Below, piece by piece: positions 38,444 through 45,838 of a DNA stretch of 59,056 bases. The translations under genes were made by a program, and so were the position numbers. Below the pieces are notes generated by a model, which was given only the letters and a program-made list of their open reading frames with translations, was not told the DNA's origin and searched no databases. The DNA is from an uncultured Collinsella sp. (lineage in GTDB: Bacteria > Actinomycetota > Coriobacteriia > Coriobacteriales > Coriobacteriaceae), in NCBI GenBank assembly GCA_937950325.1, contig CALFDJ010000017.1, forward strand, positions 1 through 59,056, in the 5' to 3' direction. How positions within the stretch are numbered: position 1 is the first letter of the stretch; each line of letters starts with the position of its first letter.

Positions 38444-39223
38444 ATGGCACGGATCCTGATCGTAGAGGACGAGGAGAAAATCGCCCGCTTTGTGACGCTC
38501 GAACTGGAGCACGAGGGCTACCAGGTGGAGCACGCCGCCGACGGCCGCACCGCCGTGGATCTGGCGCTGGAGCGCGACTACGATCTGATTCTGCTCGATG
38601 TGCTGCTGCCGCAGCTCAACGGCATGGAAGTCCTGCGGCGTGTCCGCAAGCACAAGGACGTGCCGGTGATTATGGTCACCGCGCGCGATGCCGTGATGGA
38701 CAAGGTTGCCGGGCTCGATGCCGGCGCCGACGATTACTTGACCAAGCCGTTTGCGATCGAGGAGCTGTTCGCACGGATCCGCGTGGCGCTGAAGCGCTCG
38801 GAGGCCGTGCGGGCGGCTTCGGGCGTTGGCGGCATCGGGACGGGCGCGGCAGGCGGCACGGGTGTCGGCGCCACTGCGATGCCCCCGGTCAGTGACTCGA
38901 CCCAGGTTTCCGCCTCGCTCTCCCCCGCCACGCTCGCCGTGGGCTCGGTTGCGCTCGACCCCGACCGCCGCGAAGTCACGGTCGGCGGCTCGCCCATTGC
39001 GCTCACGGCCCGCGAGTTCGATGTCCTCGCCCTGCTTATGGCGCATGCCGAGACCGTGCTCACGCGCGAACGCATCGCGCACGAAGCGCTGGGCTACGAA
39101 TACATGGGCGACACCAACAACGTCGACGTGCACATCGCGCATCTACGCGCCAAGATCGAGGACGCCGGCGGCGCCCGCATCATCCAGACCGTGCGCGGGG
39201 TGGGCTATGTCTGCCGCGCGTAA
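38444..39223 (+). CDS. Response regulator, OmpR/PhoB family
   Basis: 259 aa. Receiver domain with DYDLILLDVLLPQLNG (phospho-Asp) and TKPFAIEEL (Lys); DNA-binding winged helix with TNNVDVHIAHLRAKIE and VRGVGYVCRA. The linker between the domains is about 45 residues of Gly/Ala/Thr/Ser (VGGIGTGAAGGTGVGATAMP...), longer than usual. The histidine kinase start overlaps its 3' end. Confidence 0.92.
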   Translation: MARILIVEDEEKIARFVTLELEHEGYQVEHAADGRTAVDLALERDYDLILLDVLLPQLNGMEVLRRVRKHKDVPVIMVTARDAVMDKVAGLDAGADDYLTKPFAIEELFARIRVALKRSEAVRAASGVGGIGTGAAGGTGVGATAMPPVSDSTQVSASLSPATLAVGSVALDPDRREVTVGGSPIALTAREFDVLALLMAHAETVLTRERIAHEALGYEYMGDTNNVDVHIAHLRAKIEDAGGARIIQTVRGVGYVCRA

Positions 39224-40502
39224 CGCCGAGGCCAAGCGCGTCACCTCCATCGCCCGCGCCATCAACTGGAGCTATATGTGGCGCCGCCTGATGAGCTACG
39301 TTTGGCTCGACCTGCTGCTAGTAGTGATTGTGGCGGCGATCCTTGTCTATGGATACAACCAGACGCTGCCCAACGGCGCGTTTACCGCAGGATGGATCCC
39401 CAGCGCCACCGTTCGCGGCATGACGCTGACGCCCGCGCGCGGCTGGGACCTGACAACGCTCACCTATACCGTCGAGCTTGCGCGTACCACCAAGACTTTC
39501 CCCCTCGCGCAGGACCTCGTCACGCTATGGCCTCTCTACCTTGTCGTTGTGGGTTGGCAGGTCATCAGCGTGCTCAACATGCTCGGCGGCGCCCGCCGCG
39601 TGCGCCGCACCATGGCGCCGCTCAACGACTTGGCACTGCGCGTGGACGAACTCGGCCGCATGCAACTCGCCGGCGGCAAAATGGAGACACTGGAGCAGGC
39701 CATCGAGCGCGCAAGCGTCGACTCGCCGAGCGTCACCACCGGCGACGCCGACCTGGCAAGCATCGAGGTCGCGCTCAACCGCCTGCTGCGCCAGATGCAA
39801 GAGGCAAAGCTGCAGCAGATGCGCTTTGTCAACGATGCAAGCCACGAGCTACGCACGCCCATCGCGGTGATTCAGGGCTACGTGAACATGCTCGACCGCT
39901 GGGGTAAGGACGACCCGGACGTGCTGGCGGAATCCATCGCGTCCCTTAAAGCCGAAAGCGAGCACATGCAAGAGCTTGTGGAGCAGCTGCTGTTTTTGGC
40001 GCGCGGCGATGCCGGGCGCACGGTCCTGCGGCGCGCGCATACCAACTTGGCTGCACTGGTCAGCGAGGTATGCGAAGAATCGCAGATGATCGATGCCGCG
40101 CACACGTATCGGCTGGCGTACGACACCGCGCTTGTCAGCGATTCGCGCTGCGACGCGCCCGTCGACGTGGCACTCGTGAAGCAGGCGCTACGCGTGATCG
40201 TGCAAAACGCCGCCAAGTATTCGGACGCGGGAACGACCGTCACATTTGGCATAACGCCGGATGCGGGCGCGGGCACAATCGACATAAGCGTTGAGGACGA
40301 GGGCATCGGCATGAACCAGGAATCCGCAGCTCACGCGTTTGAACGGTTCTACCGCGCCGACAATGCACGCGATGCCGGCGCACAGGGCTCGGGTCTGGGG
40401 CTTGCCATTGCCAAGTGGATCGTCGATAGCCATGGCGGCGTCATTGGCGTGACCTCAGTCGAGGGCGTCGGCAGCCGCTTTACGATTCGCCTGCCGCGCT
40501 AG
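39207..40502 (+). CDS. Sensor histidine kinase (HAMP-less ArlS/CssS-like layout)
   Basis: About 431 aa from ATG 39207, inside the end of the regulator gene (17-nt overlap, translational coupling). Two membrane helices (about 30-50 and 110-130) flank an external loop of ~60 residues (NQTLPNGAFTAGWIPSATVRG is part of it). The H-box is FVNDASHELRTPIAVIQGYV, the N-box IVQNAAKYSD, G1 DEGIGM and G2 GSGLGLAIAKWIV. A PhoR-type HAMP region is replaced by a coiled segment (LNDLALRVDELGRMQLAGGKMETLEQAIE). Signal unknown. Confidence 0.9.
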   Translation: MSAARNAEAKRVTSIARAINWSYMWRRLMSYVWLDLLLVVIVAAILVYGYNQTLPNGAFTAGWIPSATVRGMTLTPARGWDLTTLTYTVELARTTKTFPLAQDLVTLWPLYLVVVGWQVISVLNMLGGARRVRRTMAPLNDLALRVDELGRMQLAGGKMETLEQAIERASVDSPSVTTGDADLASIEVALNRLLRQMQEAKLQQMRFVNDASHELRTPIAVIQGYVNMLDRWGKDDPDVLAESIASLKAESEHMQELVEQLLFLARGDAGRTVLRRAHTNLAALVSEVCEESQMIDAAHTYRLAYDTALVSDSRCDAPVDVALVKQALRVIVQNAAKYSDAGTTVTFGITPDAGAGTIDISVEDEGIGMNQESAAHAFERFYRADNARDAGAQGSGLGLAIAKWIVDSHGGVIGVTSVEGVGSRFTIRLPR

Positions 40503-40520
40503 AAAGCCCCTCGGCATAAA

Positions 40521-40556
40521 TAAAGGGATAGGACCACACGGCCCTATCCCTTTTTG
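40521..40556. terminator. Terminator between converging genes
   Basis: Stem AAAGGGATAGG/CCTATCCCTTT with loop ACCACACGGC, then T run. Plus-strand use is best supported; on the minus strand the T run is weaker. Confidence 0.8.
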
Positions 40557-40577
40557 CTAGCTATGGCAGCTTGTGCG

Positions 40578-40952
40578 CTACTCGCGGCACAGATGCACGG
40601 CGAAACCGGCGAACTCGCGCTTAAAGTACACGAGCTTGGTACCGCCGTCGGGCAGCAGCACGCGCGACTCCTCGTTGACCTCGAGCCCGCGCTCGGCAAA
40701 CCACTTCTCAGCTGCATCGATGTCGTTAACGGCAAAGCCGATGTGGCCCTTGGTGCCACGACCGTTCTGCTTCATGATCTCGACCAGCGAATCGTTAAAG
40801 TGCGAAACCGGGGTCTCAATAACGGGCAGGCCCATCATCGTCGAGAACAGCTCCGCGATCTCCGAGGCATCTGCCGGGTCGGTGGCGTTAATGCCCACAT
40901 GGGCAACGCGCATGCCAAAGAGTTCGACCGGATTGGCGTTCTGCTCATTCAT
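40578..40952 (-). CDS. VOC-superfamily (glyoxalase/epimerase-like) protein
   Basis: 124 aa. It has the paired beta-alpha-beta-beta-beta modules of vicinal oxygen chelate enzymes: VAHVGINATDPADAS, GTKGHIGFAVNDIDAAEKWFAERG, and ending VHLCRE. Metal ligands would be His in VAHVGI and GHIGF and Glu near the end. Methylmalonyl-CoA epimerases share this fold but substrate identity is open. It follows a PTS IIB gene by 11 bp, pointing to sugar or sugar-acid metabolism. Confidence 0.78.
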   Translation of the reverse strand: MNEQNANPVELFGMRVAHVGINATDPADASEIAELFSTMMGLPVIETPVSHFNDSLVEIMKQNGRGTKGHIGFAVNDIDAAEKWFAERGLEVNEESRVLLPDGGTKLVYFKREFAGFAVHLCRE

Positions 40953-40963
40953 ACAGGCAGCGC

Positions 40964-41251
40964 CTACTGAGCCATAACGTCAAGGACGGCCTTCTCGGCA
41001 GCGACGCGGTTCATGCCGGTCATGAAGGGCACGCCGCTCACGTACGGGCAGGTGAGGCCCTCGGGGGCAACGGTGGTGGCGATCAGCAGGTCAGCACCCT
41101 CATCGCAAGCGTCCTTGGCCTCGGAGATGGCGCACTGCACGATCTCATACTTGCCGGCATAACCGTTGGCGTCGAGCATGGTGGCGACCTTCTGGGCAAC
41201 GAGCGTGGAAGTAGCAGCGCCAGCACCGCAAGCCAAAACGATCTTCTTCAT
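40964..41251 (-). CDS. PTS galactitol-type IIB component
   Basis: 95 aa, single IIB domain. It begins MKKIVLACGAGAATSTLVAQKV, with the phosphocysteine in ACGAGAAT, as in GatB. It carries phosphate from IIA to the incoming sugar at IIC. No IIA or IIC gene is in the neighbourhood, so it works with components elsewhere or is a regulatory remnant. ATG with AGGGAG spacing is acceptable. Confidence 0.85.
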   Translation of the reverse strand: MKKIVLACGAGAATSTLVAQKVATMLDANGYAGKYEIVQCAISEAKDACDEGADLLIATTVAPEGLTCPYVSGVPFMTGMNRVAAEKAVLDVMAQ

Positions 41252-41353
41252 AGGTAATATCTCCCTTCATGGTTTACTTTAGGTAAGTGTACCGCAGCGA
41301 GCGATGGCACTCAGCCTCGATGAGCTTTTATGCCAGTTTGCTTGCTCGCTGCG

Positions 41354-41359
41354 TATAAT
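41354..41359 (+). promoter_or_regulatory. Consensus TATAAT box before the TPR-like gene
   Basis: A perfect TATAAT 55 bp before the ATG at 41415. No clear -35. The region also carries a CGCTCG/CGAGCG hairpin near the start codon. Confidence 0.45.
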
Positions 41360-41414
41360 ACATCTAGTACGTGTTGTCATACCGCTCGCTTTACGAGCGA
41401 CTAAGGACCCTGAA

Positions 41415-42038
41415 ATGCCCGATTCCCGCACCCTCTGGACCGCCGTCGTTATCATCTGCATCGCCGTGTCGGTGTTCTTTAGCGTCAAAAAACGCACCAC
41501 GTTCAAGCGTCTGCAGCAGTTGATGGCCGCCAAGCAGTGGGACGAGTTCGATCGTTTGCTCGACGGCAAACTCACCAGCATGCTGTACCCGCGCTACAAC
41601 CGCGACTACCTGCGTCTGAACTCCTATCTGCTGCGCGAGGACCACGAGCGCGCCAGCGAGATGTTCGACCTGCTGCTGGGTCTCAACCTCCCCAAGATGC
41701 AGCGCGTCGACTTGGTGATTAAAGCCTTTAACTACTACGTTGGCCAGGAGGACCGCAAAAAGTCCAAGGAACTGTTGCACGAGATCAAGGGTTTTGAGGG
41801 CGGTCAAGCCGAGGCGGTTGCACACGAGTGTCAGCTGATGTACGACACGATGATCCTCAAGCGCCACAACGACATTCCCGAGCTGGAGCGCATGCTCGAG
41901 GAGGCCGGCGACGACCCGGTCAAGCGCTGCCGCCTGGAGTACCTGCTGGCCCTGCAATACCAGAACAAGGGCGACGAAGCCAAGTTCCAGGAGTTCCTGG
42001 AGAAGTCGGGCCAACACTCGATGGCCGTCAGCGCGTAA
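41415..42038 (+). CDS. Membrane-anchored TPR-like protein, unknown function
   Basis: About 207 aa from the ATG at 41415 (AAGGA upstream); the upstream frame to 41304 is unsupported. A single N-terminal membrane helix (LWTAVVIICIAVSVFFSV) is followed by a helical cytoplasmic domain with repeats of TPR character (DEFDRLLDGKLTSMLYPRYNR, DHERASEMFDLLLGLNLPKMQ, RRLEYLLALQYQNKGDEAKF). No catalytic motif. It probably mediates protein contacts; specific role unknown. tRNA-Leu follows. Confidence 0.75.
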   Translation: MPDSRTLWTAVVIICIAVSVFFSVKKRTTFKRLQQLMAAKQWDEFDRLLDGKLTSMLYPRYNRDYLRLNSYLLREDHERASEMFDLLLGLNLPKMQRVDLVIKAFNYYVGQEDRKKSKELLHEIKGFEGGQAEAVAHECQLMYDTMILKRHNDIPELERMLEEAGDDPVKRCRLEYLLALQYQNKGDEAKFQEFLEKSGQHSMAVSA

Positions 42039-42069
42039 CGGACGGCTTGTGCTAGACTTCTAGTCTCAC

Positions 42070-42154
42070 GGGGGCGTGGCGGAATTGGCATACGCAGGAG
42101 ACTTAAAATCTCTCGCCGCAAGGATTGTGGGTTCGAGTCCCACCGCCCCTACCA
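42070..42154 (+). tRNA. tRNA-Leu (anticodon UAA)
   Basis: Cloverleaf seen by eye: acceptor GGGGGCG with CGCCCCT (one G-U), D arm GCGGAATTGGCATACGC, anticodon loop CTTAAAA giving TAA at 42104-42106, T arm GTGGGTTCGAGTCCCAC and an encoded CCA at 42152-42154. Extra variable arm as for class II tRNAs. Confidence 0.92.
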
Positions 42155-42165
42155 TATGGAGCTTT

Positions 42166-42204
42166 CGAGCCCGTGTCCCCAAGGGATGCGGGCTCGTTTC
42201 TTTT
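42166..42204 (+). terminator. Terminator of tRNA-Leu
   Basis: Stem CGAGCCCG/CGGGCTCG, 15-nt loop, then TTTCTTTT, 12 bp past the tRNA end. Confidence 0.85.
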
Positions 42205-42220
42205 ACACGCCGGCGGGGCT

Positions 42221-42293
42221 CTAAGTTGCGGTGGAATAGTTCCTGTTTTGGCAGTTTACCAGCCCATTTAGGAACTATTCCACCGCGACTTAG
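42221..42293. repeat. AAGTTGCGGTG inverted repeat, copy 2 (covarying)
   Basis: Arms 42221-42244 and 42270-42293 match over 24 bp with one mismatch. Compared with the other copies, the core GGGACT is replaced by GTTCCT and the opposite arm changes in step to AGGAAC. Confidence 0.9.
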
Positions 42294-42301
42294 GTTGGTG
42301 T

Positions 42302-42388
42302 TCCCACATTTTCCGATGGAAAAACGTGGTTGTCTCCCACATTTTCCGATGGAAAAAAGTGGTTGTCTCCCACATTTTCCGATGGAAA
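42302..42388. repeat. Three tandem copies of a 33-bp palindromic unit
   Basis: The unit begins TCCCACATTTTCCGATGGAA and repeats at 42302, 42335 and 42368 (period 33). Each unit can fold because CCACATTTTCC faces GGAAAAAAGTGG. The third copy reaches the promoter of the ATPase gene (TATACT at 42403). Copies differ by a few bases only. Confidence 0.92.
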
Positions 42389-42402
42389 CTCCCAAATGGC
42401 CT

Positions 42403-42408
42403 TATACT
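42403..42408 (+). promoter_or_regulatory. TATACT -10 box of the ATPase gene
   Basis: Lies 24 bp before the start codon at 42432. The -35 position falls inside the third tandem repeat and does not match the consensus, suggesting regulation through the repeats. Confidence 0.5.
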
Positions 42409-42431
42409 AGCCGAGAGGGTTGGGAGGCAAT

Positions 42432-43733
42432 ATGCAGCGACAGCTTATGAGTGAACTTATCGCTTGGAAATCAAGGGCGAATCGCAAACCTCTCTTGCTT
42501 AAGGGAGCCCGCCAGACAGGAAAGACTTGGCTTCTTAACGAATTCGCAAGCCAGCAGTATCGAAACGTCATTCGTTTTGACTTTATGCTCGAGCCGAGCA
42601 TACGCTCGCTGTTCGATGGGAACCTCGACCCCAAGCGCATCATCTCCCAGATAGAACTCCTACGTGGCCAAACCGTAACGCCGGAAGACACGCTCATCAT
42701 CTTCGACGAGATCCAAGAGGCACCACGCGGAATCACCTCGCTCAAGTACTTCAACGAGCTTGCACCCGAATACCACATCGTAGCAGCCGGTTCCTATATG
42801 GGCCTCGCGCTCCGACGCGAAAACGAGTCATTTCCCGTCGGCAAAATCGACCAGCTCACCATGCGTCCCATGGGGTTTGCTGAGTTCGTTCGTGCCGTCG
42901 ACGGCAACCCGCTCGCCGACGCCATCCTTGCCGCAGACATGAACCTTCTAGCAAACATTACCGAAAAGCTCGAGCACTTGCTCAAGGAATACCTTGTTGT
43001 CGGCGGTATGCCCGAAGTTGTCTCCACTTTCGCCGAGACACGCGACTTCATCGAAGCCCGAAGGCTTCAGCAGCAAATCATCGAGGCTTACGAATCCGAT
43101 TTTGGCAAACATGCACCCGCCCGCATCGTCGAGCGCATGAGGTTGGTTTGGAAATCCCTTCCCGGCCAGCTTGCAAAGGAGAACAAGAAGTTTGTCTATG
43201 GCGCCCTTCGCCCCGGAGCGCGCGCACGCGATTTCGAGGAAAGCCTCCAGTGGCTCACGGACTACGGAATCGTTCATAAGGTGCCACGTGTCTCCGCTCT
43301 AAAGGCGCCGCTCTCGAGCTATGAAGACCTCTCGGGCTTCAAACTGTTCTGCATCGACACCGGCATCCTCGGAGCGCTCTCCGGTCTCTCTCCGGCCATC
43401 GTTCTTAACAGATCCGCTGTTTTTACCGAGTTCAAAGGTTCGCTGACCGAACAATACGTCGCGCAGGAGCTTTTGCTCCAGGACAAAACTCCCGCGTATT
43501 GGTCCTCTACCTCTGGCAATGCCGAAACCGACTTTGCCATCGACCATGCGGGAACTGTGCTTCCGCTTGAGGTCAAGGCGGCAGAGAACCTTAAAGCGAA
43601 GAGTCTGAAAATAGCCTGCGAAAAATTCAAACTCGAGCGTTGCGTGAGGAGCTCCCTGGCGGCATATAGAGACGAGGGCATGCTCGTCAATATTCCGCTT
43701 TGGGAGATTGGGCAAATCGACAAGCTGGCATAG
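42432..43733 (+). CDS. AAA_14/DUF4143 ATPase
   Basis: 433 aa from the ATG at 42432 (GGGAGG 4 nt upstream). Walker A is KGARQTGKTW, Walker B TLIIFDEIQE. The C-terminal DUF4143 domain has TDFAIDHAG...VLPLEVKA, a PD-(D/E)XK-like motif. The family is common in bacteria, often mobile or variably present, and of unknown function; some members are suspected to take part in toxin-antitoxin-like or phage-defence functions. It stands alone, behind tandem repeats. Its codon bias is slightly less G/C-rich than its neighbours. Confidence 0.88.
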   Translation: MQRQLMSELIAWKSRANRKPLLLKGARQTGKTWLLNEFASQQYRNVIRFDFMLEPSIRSLFDGNLDPKRIISQIELLRGQTVTPEDTLIIFDEIQEAPRGITSLKYFNELAPEYHIVAAGSYMGLALRRENESFPVGKIDQLTMRPMGFAEFVRAVDGNPLADAILAADMNLLANITEKLEHLLKEYLVVGGMPEVVSTFAETRDFIEARRLQQQIIEAYESDFGKHAPARIVERMRLVWKSLPGQLAKENKKFVYGALRPGARARDFEESLQWLTDYGIVHKVPRVSALKAPLSSYEDLSGFKLFCIDTGILGALSGLSPAIVLNRSAVFTEFKGSLTEQYVAQELLLQDKTPAYWSSTSGNAETDFAIDHAGTVLPLEVKAAENLKAKSLKIACEKFKLERCVRSSLAAYRDEGMLVNIPLWEIGQIDKLA

Positions 43734-43740
43734 GCGCTGT

Positions 43741-43766
43741 GGGGACGCCCCGCAAGGACTGTCCCC
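43741..43766. repeat. GGGGAC/GTCCCC palindromic element
   Basis: GGGGAC (43741-43746) pairs with GTCCCC (43761-43766) just after the ATPase stop. Shares the GGGAC core with other intergenic elements. Confidence 0.6.
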
Positions 43767-43780
43767 AGGTGCCGGCTGTT

Positions 43781-43849
43781 GAGTTGCGGTGGAATAGGGA
43801 CTGTTTGGTGCCCGAAAGGGCGATTTTAGTCCGTATTTCACCGCAACTT
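43781..43849. repeat. AAGTTGCGGTG inverted repeat, copy 3
   Basis: Arms 43781-43802 and 43828-43849 pair with a few mismatches (GAGTTGCGGTGGAATAGGGA on the left). It ends 2 bp from the ppx stop codon. Confidence 0.85.
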
Positions 43850-43851
43850 AT

Positions 43852-44853
43852 TTAAAGGGCGCTGAGGCTGGGGGTCCAGCCGATGGTGGGGGTTGTGCCG
43901 TCGAGAACCTCGTTGATGGTGGCGACCATACCGGCGAGTAGGCTGTTCTCGCTTACGGTGAGCGTCTTGTAACCGCCGGCTCGCATGAGCTCGCGAATCA
44001 CCACGGCACCTGCCAGGATCACGCCCGCGCGCTTGGGTTGCACGCCTGGCAACGCGGCAATGCTCTCCACGTCCAGCGTGAACATGCGCTCGATAGCGGC
44101 AGAAATCTGTTCCATCGAAAGCTCGCGCAGGTGCACAAAGCTCGAGTCGTACGGCTCCAGCTCGTGGACCAGCGCCACGAGTGTGGTGACGGTACCGCCC
44201 ACCGCGACCAAGCGCTCGGCGCGCTCAAAATCGCTCGGCAGGCTCTCAAAGTAAGCCTCGAACTGCTCGCCCGCCCAGTCGGCAGCGGCAGCAAGCTCGC
44301 CGTCCGAAGGCGGCAACGCCGAGAAGAAACGCTCCGTCACACGACGGCAACCAATGTCCAGCGAACGCGTTCCCTCCAGCGCGAAGACCCCGCGCTCCGG
44401 CGCGTATACGCCCGTCGCGAGCTCCGTGGAGCCGCCGCCCGAATCGGCAACAATGATGCGCTCGCCGGCAAAGTCGTGCGCCACGCCAAAAAACGTCAGG
44501 CGCGCCTCGACCTCTCCTGGAATCACCTGCGGTTCGAGACCCAGCTCGCGCAGGCCGTCCAGCAGCAGCACGGCGTTGGACGCATCGCGCGCGGCACTCG
44601 TGCACGTGGTACAGATGCACACGGCCCCAAAGGCACGCGCCTCGTCCACAAACATGCGGCATGCGGCGAGCACGCGCTCGACCGCCGCCTCGCAAAAGCG
44701 GCCCGTCGCGTCAACGCCCTCGCCCAGATCGGTAATCTCGGTATGCTTGGACGATTCCACGATCGCCCCGGCCTCGACCTGCGCCAGCACCAGTCGCGAC
44801 GACACCGTTCCCAGGTCGATCGCCGCCACCTTATATCGTTTGCAATCTGCCAT
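43852..44853 (-). CDS. ppx: Exopolyphosphatase / Ppx-GppA family phosphatase
   Basis: 333 aa from the ATG at 44853. ASKHA-fold motifs AAIDLGTVSSRLVLAQ, the second phosphate loop IVADSGGGSTELATGVY and VAVGGTVTTLVAL are present. It hydrolyses polyphosphate or ppGpp precursors. Only the two core domains are present, without the C-terminal HD part of E. coli Ppx. The start chosen gives MADCKRYKV; upstream frame to 45075 overlaps ftsB and is unsupported. It ends the eno-ftsB-ppx group. Confidence 0.9.
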   Translation of the reverse strand: MADCKRYKVAAIDLGTVSSRLVLAQVEAGAIVESSKHTEITDLGEGVDATGRFCEAAVERVLAACRMFVDEARAFGAVCICTTCTSAARDASNAVLLLDGLRELGLEPQVIPGEVEARLTFFGVAHDFAGERIIVADSGGGSTELATGVYAPERGVFALEGTRSLDIGCRRVTERFFSALPPSDGELAAAADWAGEQFEAYFESLPSDFERAERLVAVGGTVTTLVALVHELEPYDSSFVHLRELSMEQISAAIERMFTLDVESIAALPGVQPKRAGVILAGAVVIRELMRAGGYKTLTVSENSLLAGMVATINEVLDGTTPTIGWTPSLSAL

Positions 44854-44881
44854 TGCGGGCTCCCCTCCGGGCGCTACTCGC

Positions 44882-45643
44882 CTACTCGCCGCTGGACGCG
44901 ACCGTCTGACCCTCGACGCCGTTAAATCCAAACAGCATGTCGAGCGCCTGGATGTACCACGGCGCGTCCTTGCCGACTTCTTCGATTTCCTTGGCAACTT
45001 CGCTGGCCTTCTTGGCGTTCGACGACTTCTGGCTCGACGAGGCATCCGAATCGCCGTCCAGGCCCTGCACTTCAATCCTCTTCTCGCCGGGCATCACCAA
45101 GCCCAGGTCCTCGGATGCCGCATCCTTGATACCCTCCTCCGAGAGCAGCTTGTCGACGCTTTTTTGCAGCCCATCATTGTATTGCTGGCGAATCTCGACC
45201 TGCTTGGTCAAGATATCGCTCGAACGCTTTGCAACGTACAGGTCGCGCACGGGGAAATACAGGCTCACGAGCGCCAGAGTCACCACGATACCGATAAACA
45301 GCGGACGCAGAGAACCATGCGTAAAGTCATAGATTGCCTTGACCACCGCGTTGTCGTTGGCGTAGCGCATAAAGTCCGAGCCCGAAAGACGGCTCGAAGG
45401 CCTGCTCGACCTATCGTGCGTTTGAGCCGACGAGCGCTGAGCATGCGACGAACGTGCTGGGCGCACTGGTCCATCTGTCGAAGTATTCACTTGAGCATTG
45501 GGGCGCGAGGTACTTGTCGGGCGCTGCGTGGAGCGGTCGGCGCCGGCGTAGGCGGACCCACCGAGCTGCACCGTGCGCGCACGGCGAGGCGACGGCTCAC
45601 GCGAACCGGCGGAATAGTACCTGTTGTCGTAAATCTGATCCAT
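44882..45643 (-). CDS. divIC: Septum formation initiator DivIC/FtsB family
   Basis: 253 aa. A ~100-residue polar N-terminus rich in Ser, Arg, Thr and Pro precedes one membrane helix (PLFIGIVVTLALVSLYF). A coiled coil follows (RDLYVAKRSSDILTKQVEIRQQYNDGLQKSVDKLLSEE split around it), then a Ser-rich tail. It joins FtsL and FtsQ in the divisome. The long N-terminus is typical of actinobacterial members. It lies between eno and ppx, a conserved actinobacterial order; the DUF501 gene often found here is missing. Confidence 0.82.
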   Translation of the reverse strand: MDQIYDNRYYSAGSREPSPRRARTVQLGGSAYAGADRSTQRPTSTSRPNAQVNTSTDGPVRPARSSHAQRSSAQTHDRSSRPSSRLSGSDFMRYANDNAVVKAIYDFTHGSLRPLFIGIVVTLALVSLYFPVRDLYVAKRSSDILTKQVEIRQQYNDGLQKSVDKLLSEEGIKDAASEDLGLVMPGEKRIEVQGLDGDSDASSSQKSSNAKKASEVAKEIEEVGKDAPWYIQALDMLFGFNGVEGQTVASSGE

Positions 45644-45734
45644 GTGCGCCTTGTGCGGTTGAGGTTTGTTTGCGCTAAGTCATTTAGTTATAGCACGAGA
45701 GCCCGCACCGCCTTCGCCAGCCTTTGCTCGACAT

Positions 45735-45766
45735 AAAAAAGGCGCTGAGCCATATGGCCCAGCGCC
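45735..45766 (-). terminator. Terminator of eno
   Basis: Minus-strand stem GGCGCTGGGCC/GGCTCAGCGCC with ATAT loop and a six-T run (A run at 45735-45740). Confidence 0.85.
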
Positions 45767-45838
45767 CACAGCGCTTTGCGGCGTCCAGCCAAGGCGGGGC
45801 GGAGCCGAGTCAACCCCGCCCCCGCGCGCACCGCTTAT

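Noticed and set aside
38826..39206. Upstream extension of the histidine kinase frame
   Set aside because: It lies within the response regulator gene in another frame; the kinase begins at the overlapping ATG at 39207.
42302..42388. Possible CRISPR array
   Set aside because: The three units are directly adjacent with a constant 33-bp period and no spacers; no cas genes are present.
42066..42395. Minus-strand 109-codon frame with 11-residue repeats (SIGKCGRQPRF)
   Set aside because: It is antisense to tRNA-Leu (giving the well-known spurious GLEPTIL-type sequence) and its repeats are just translation of the 33-bp tandem DNA repeat.
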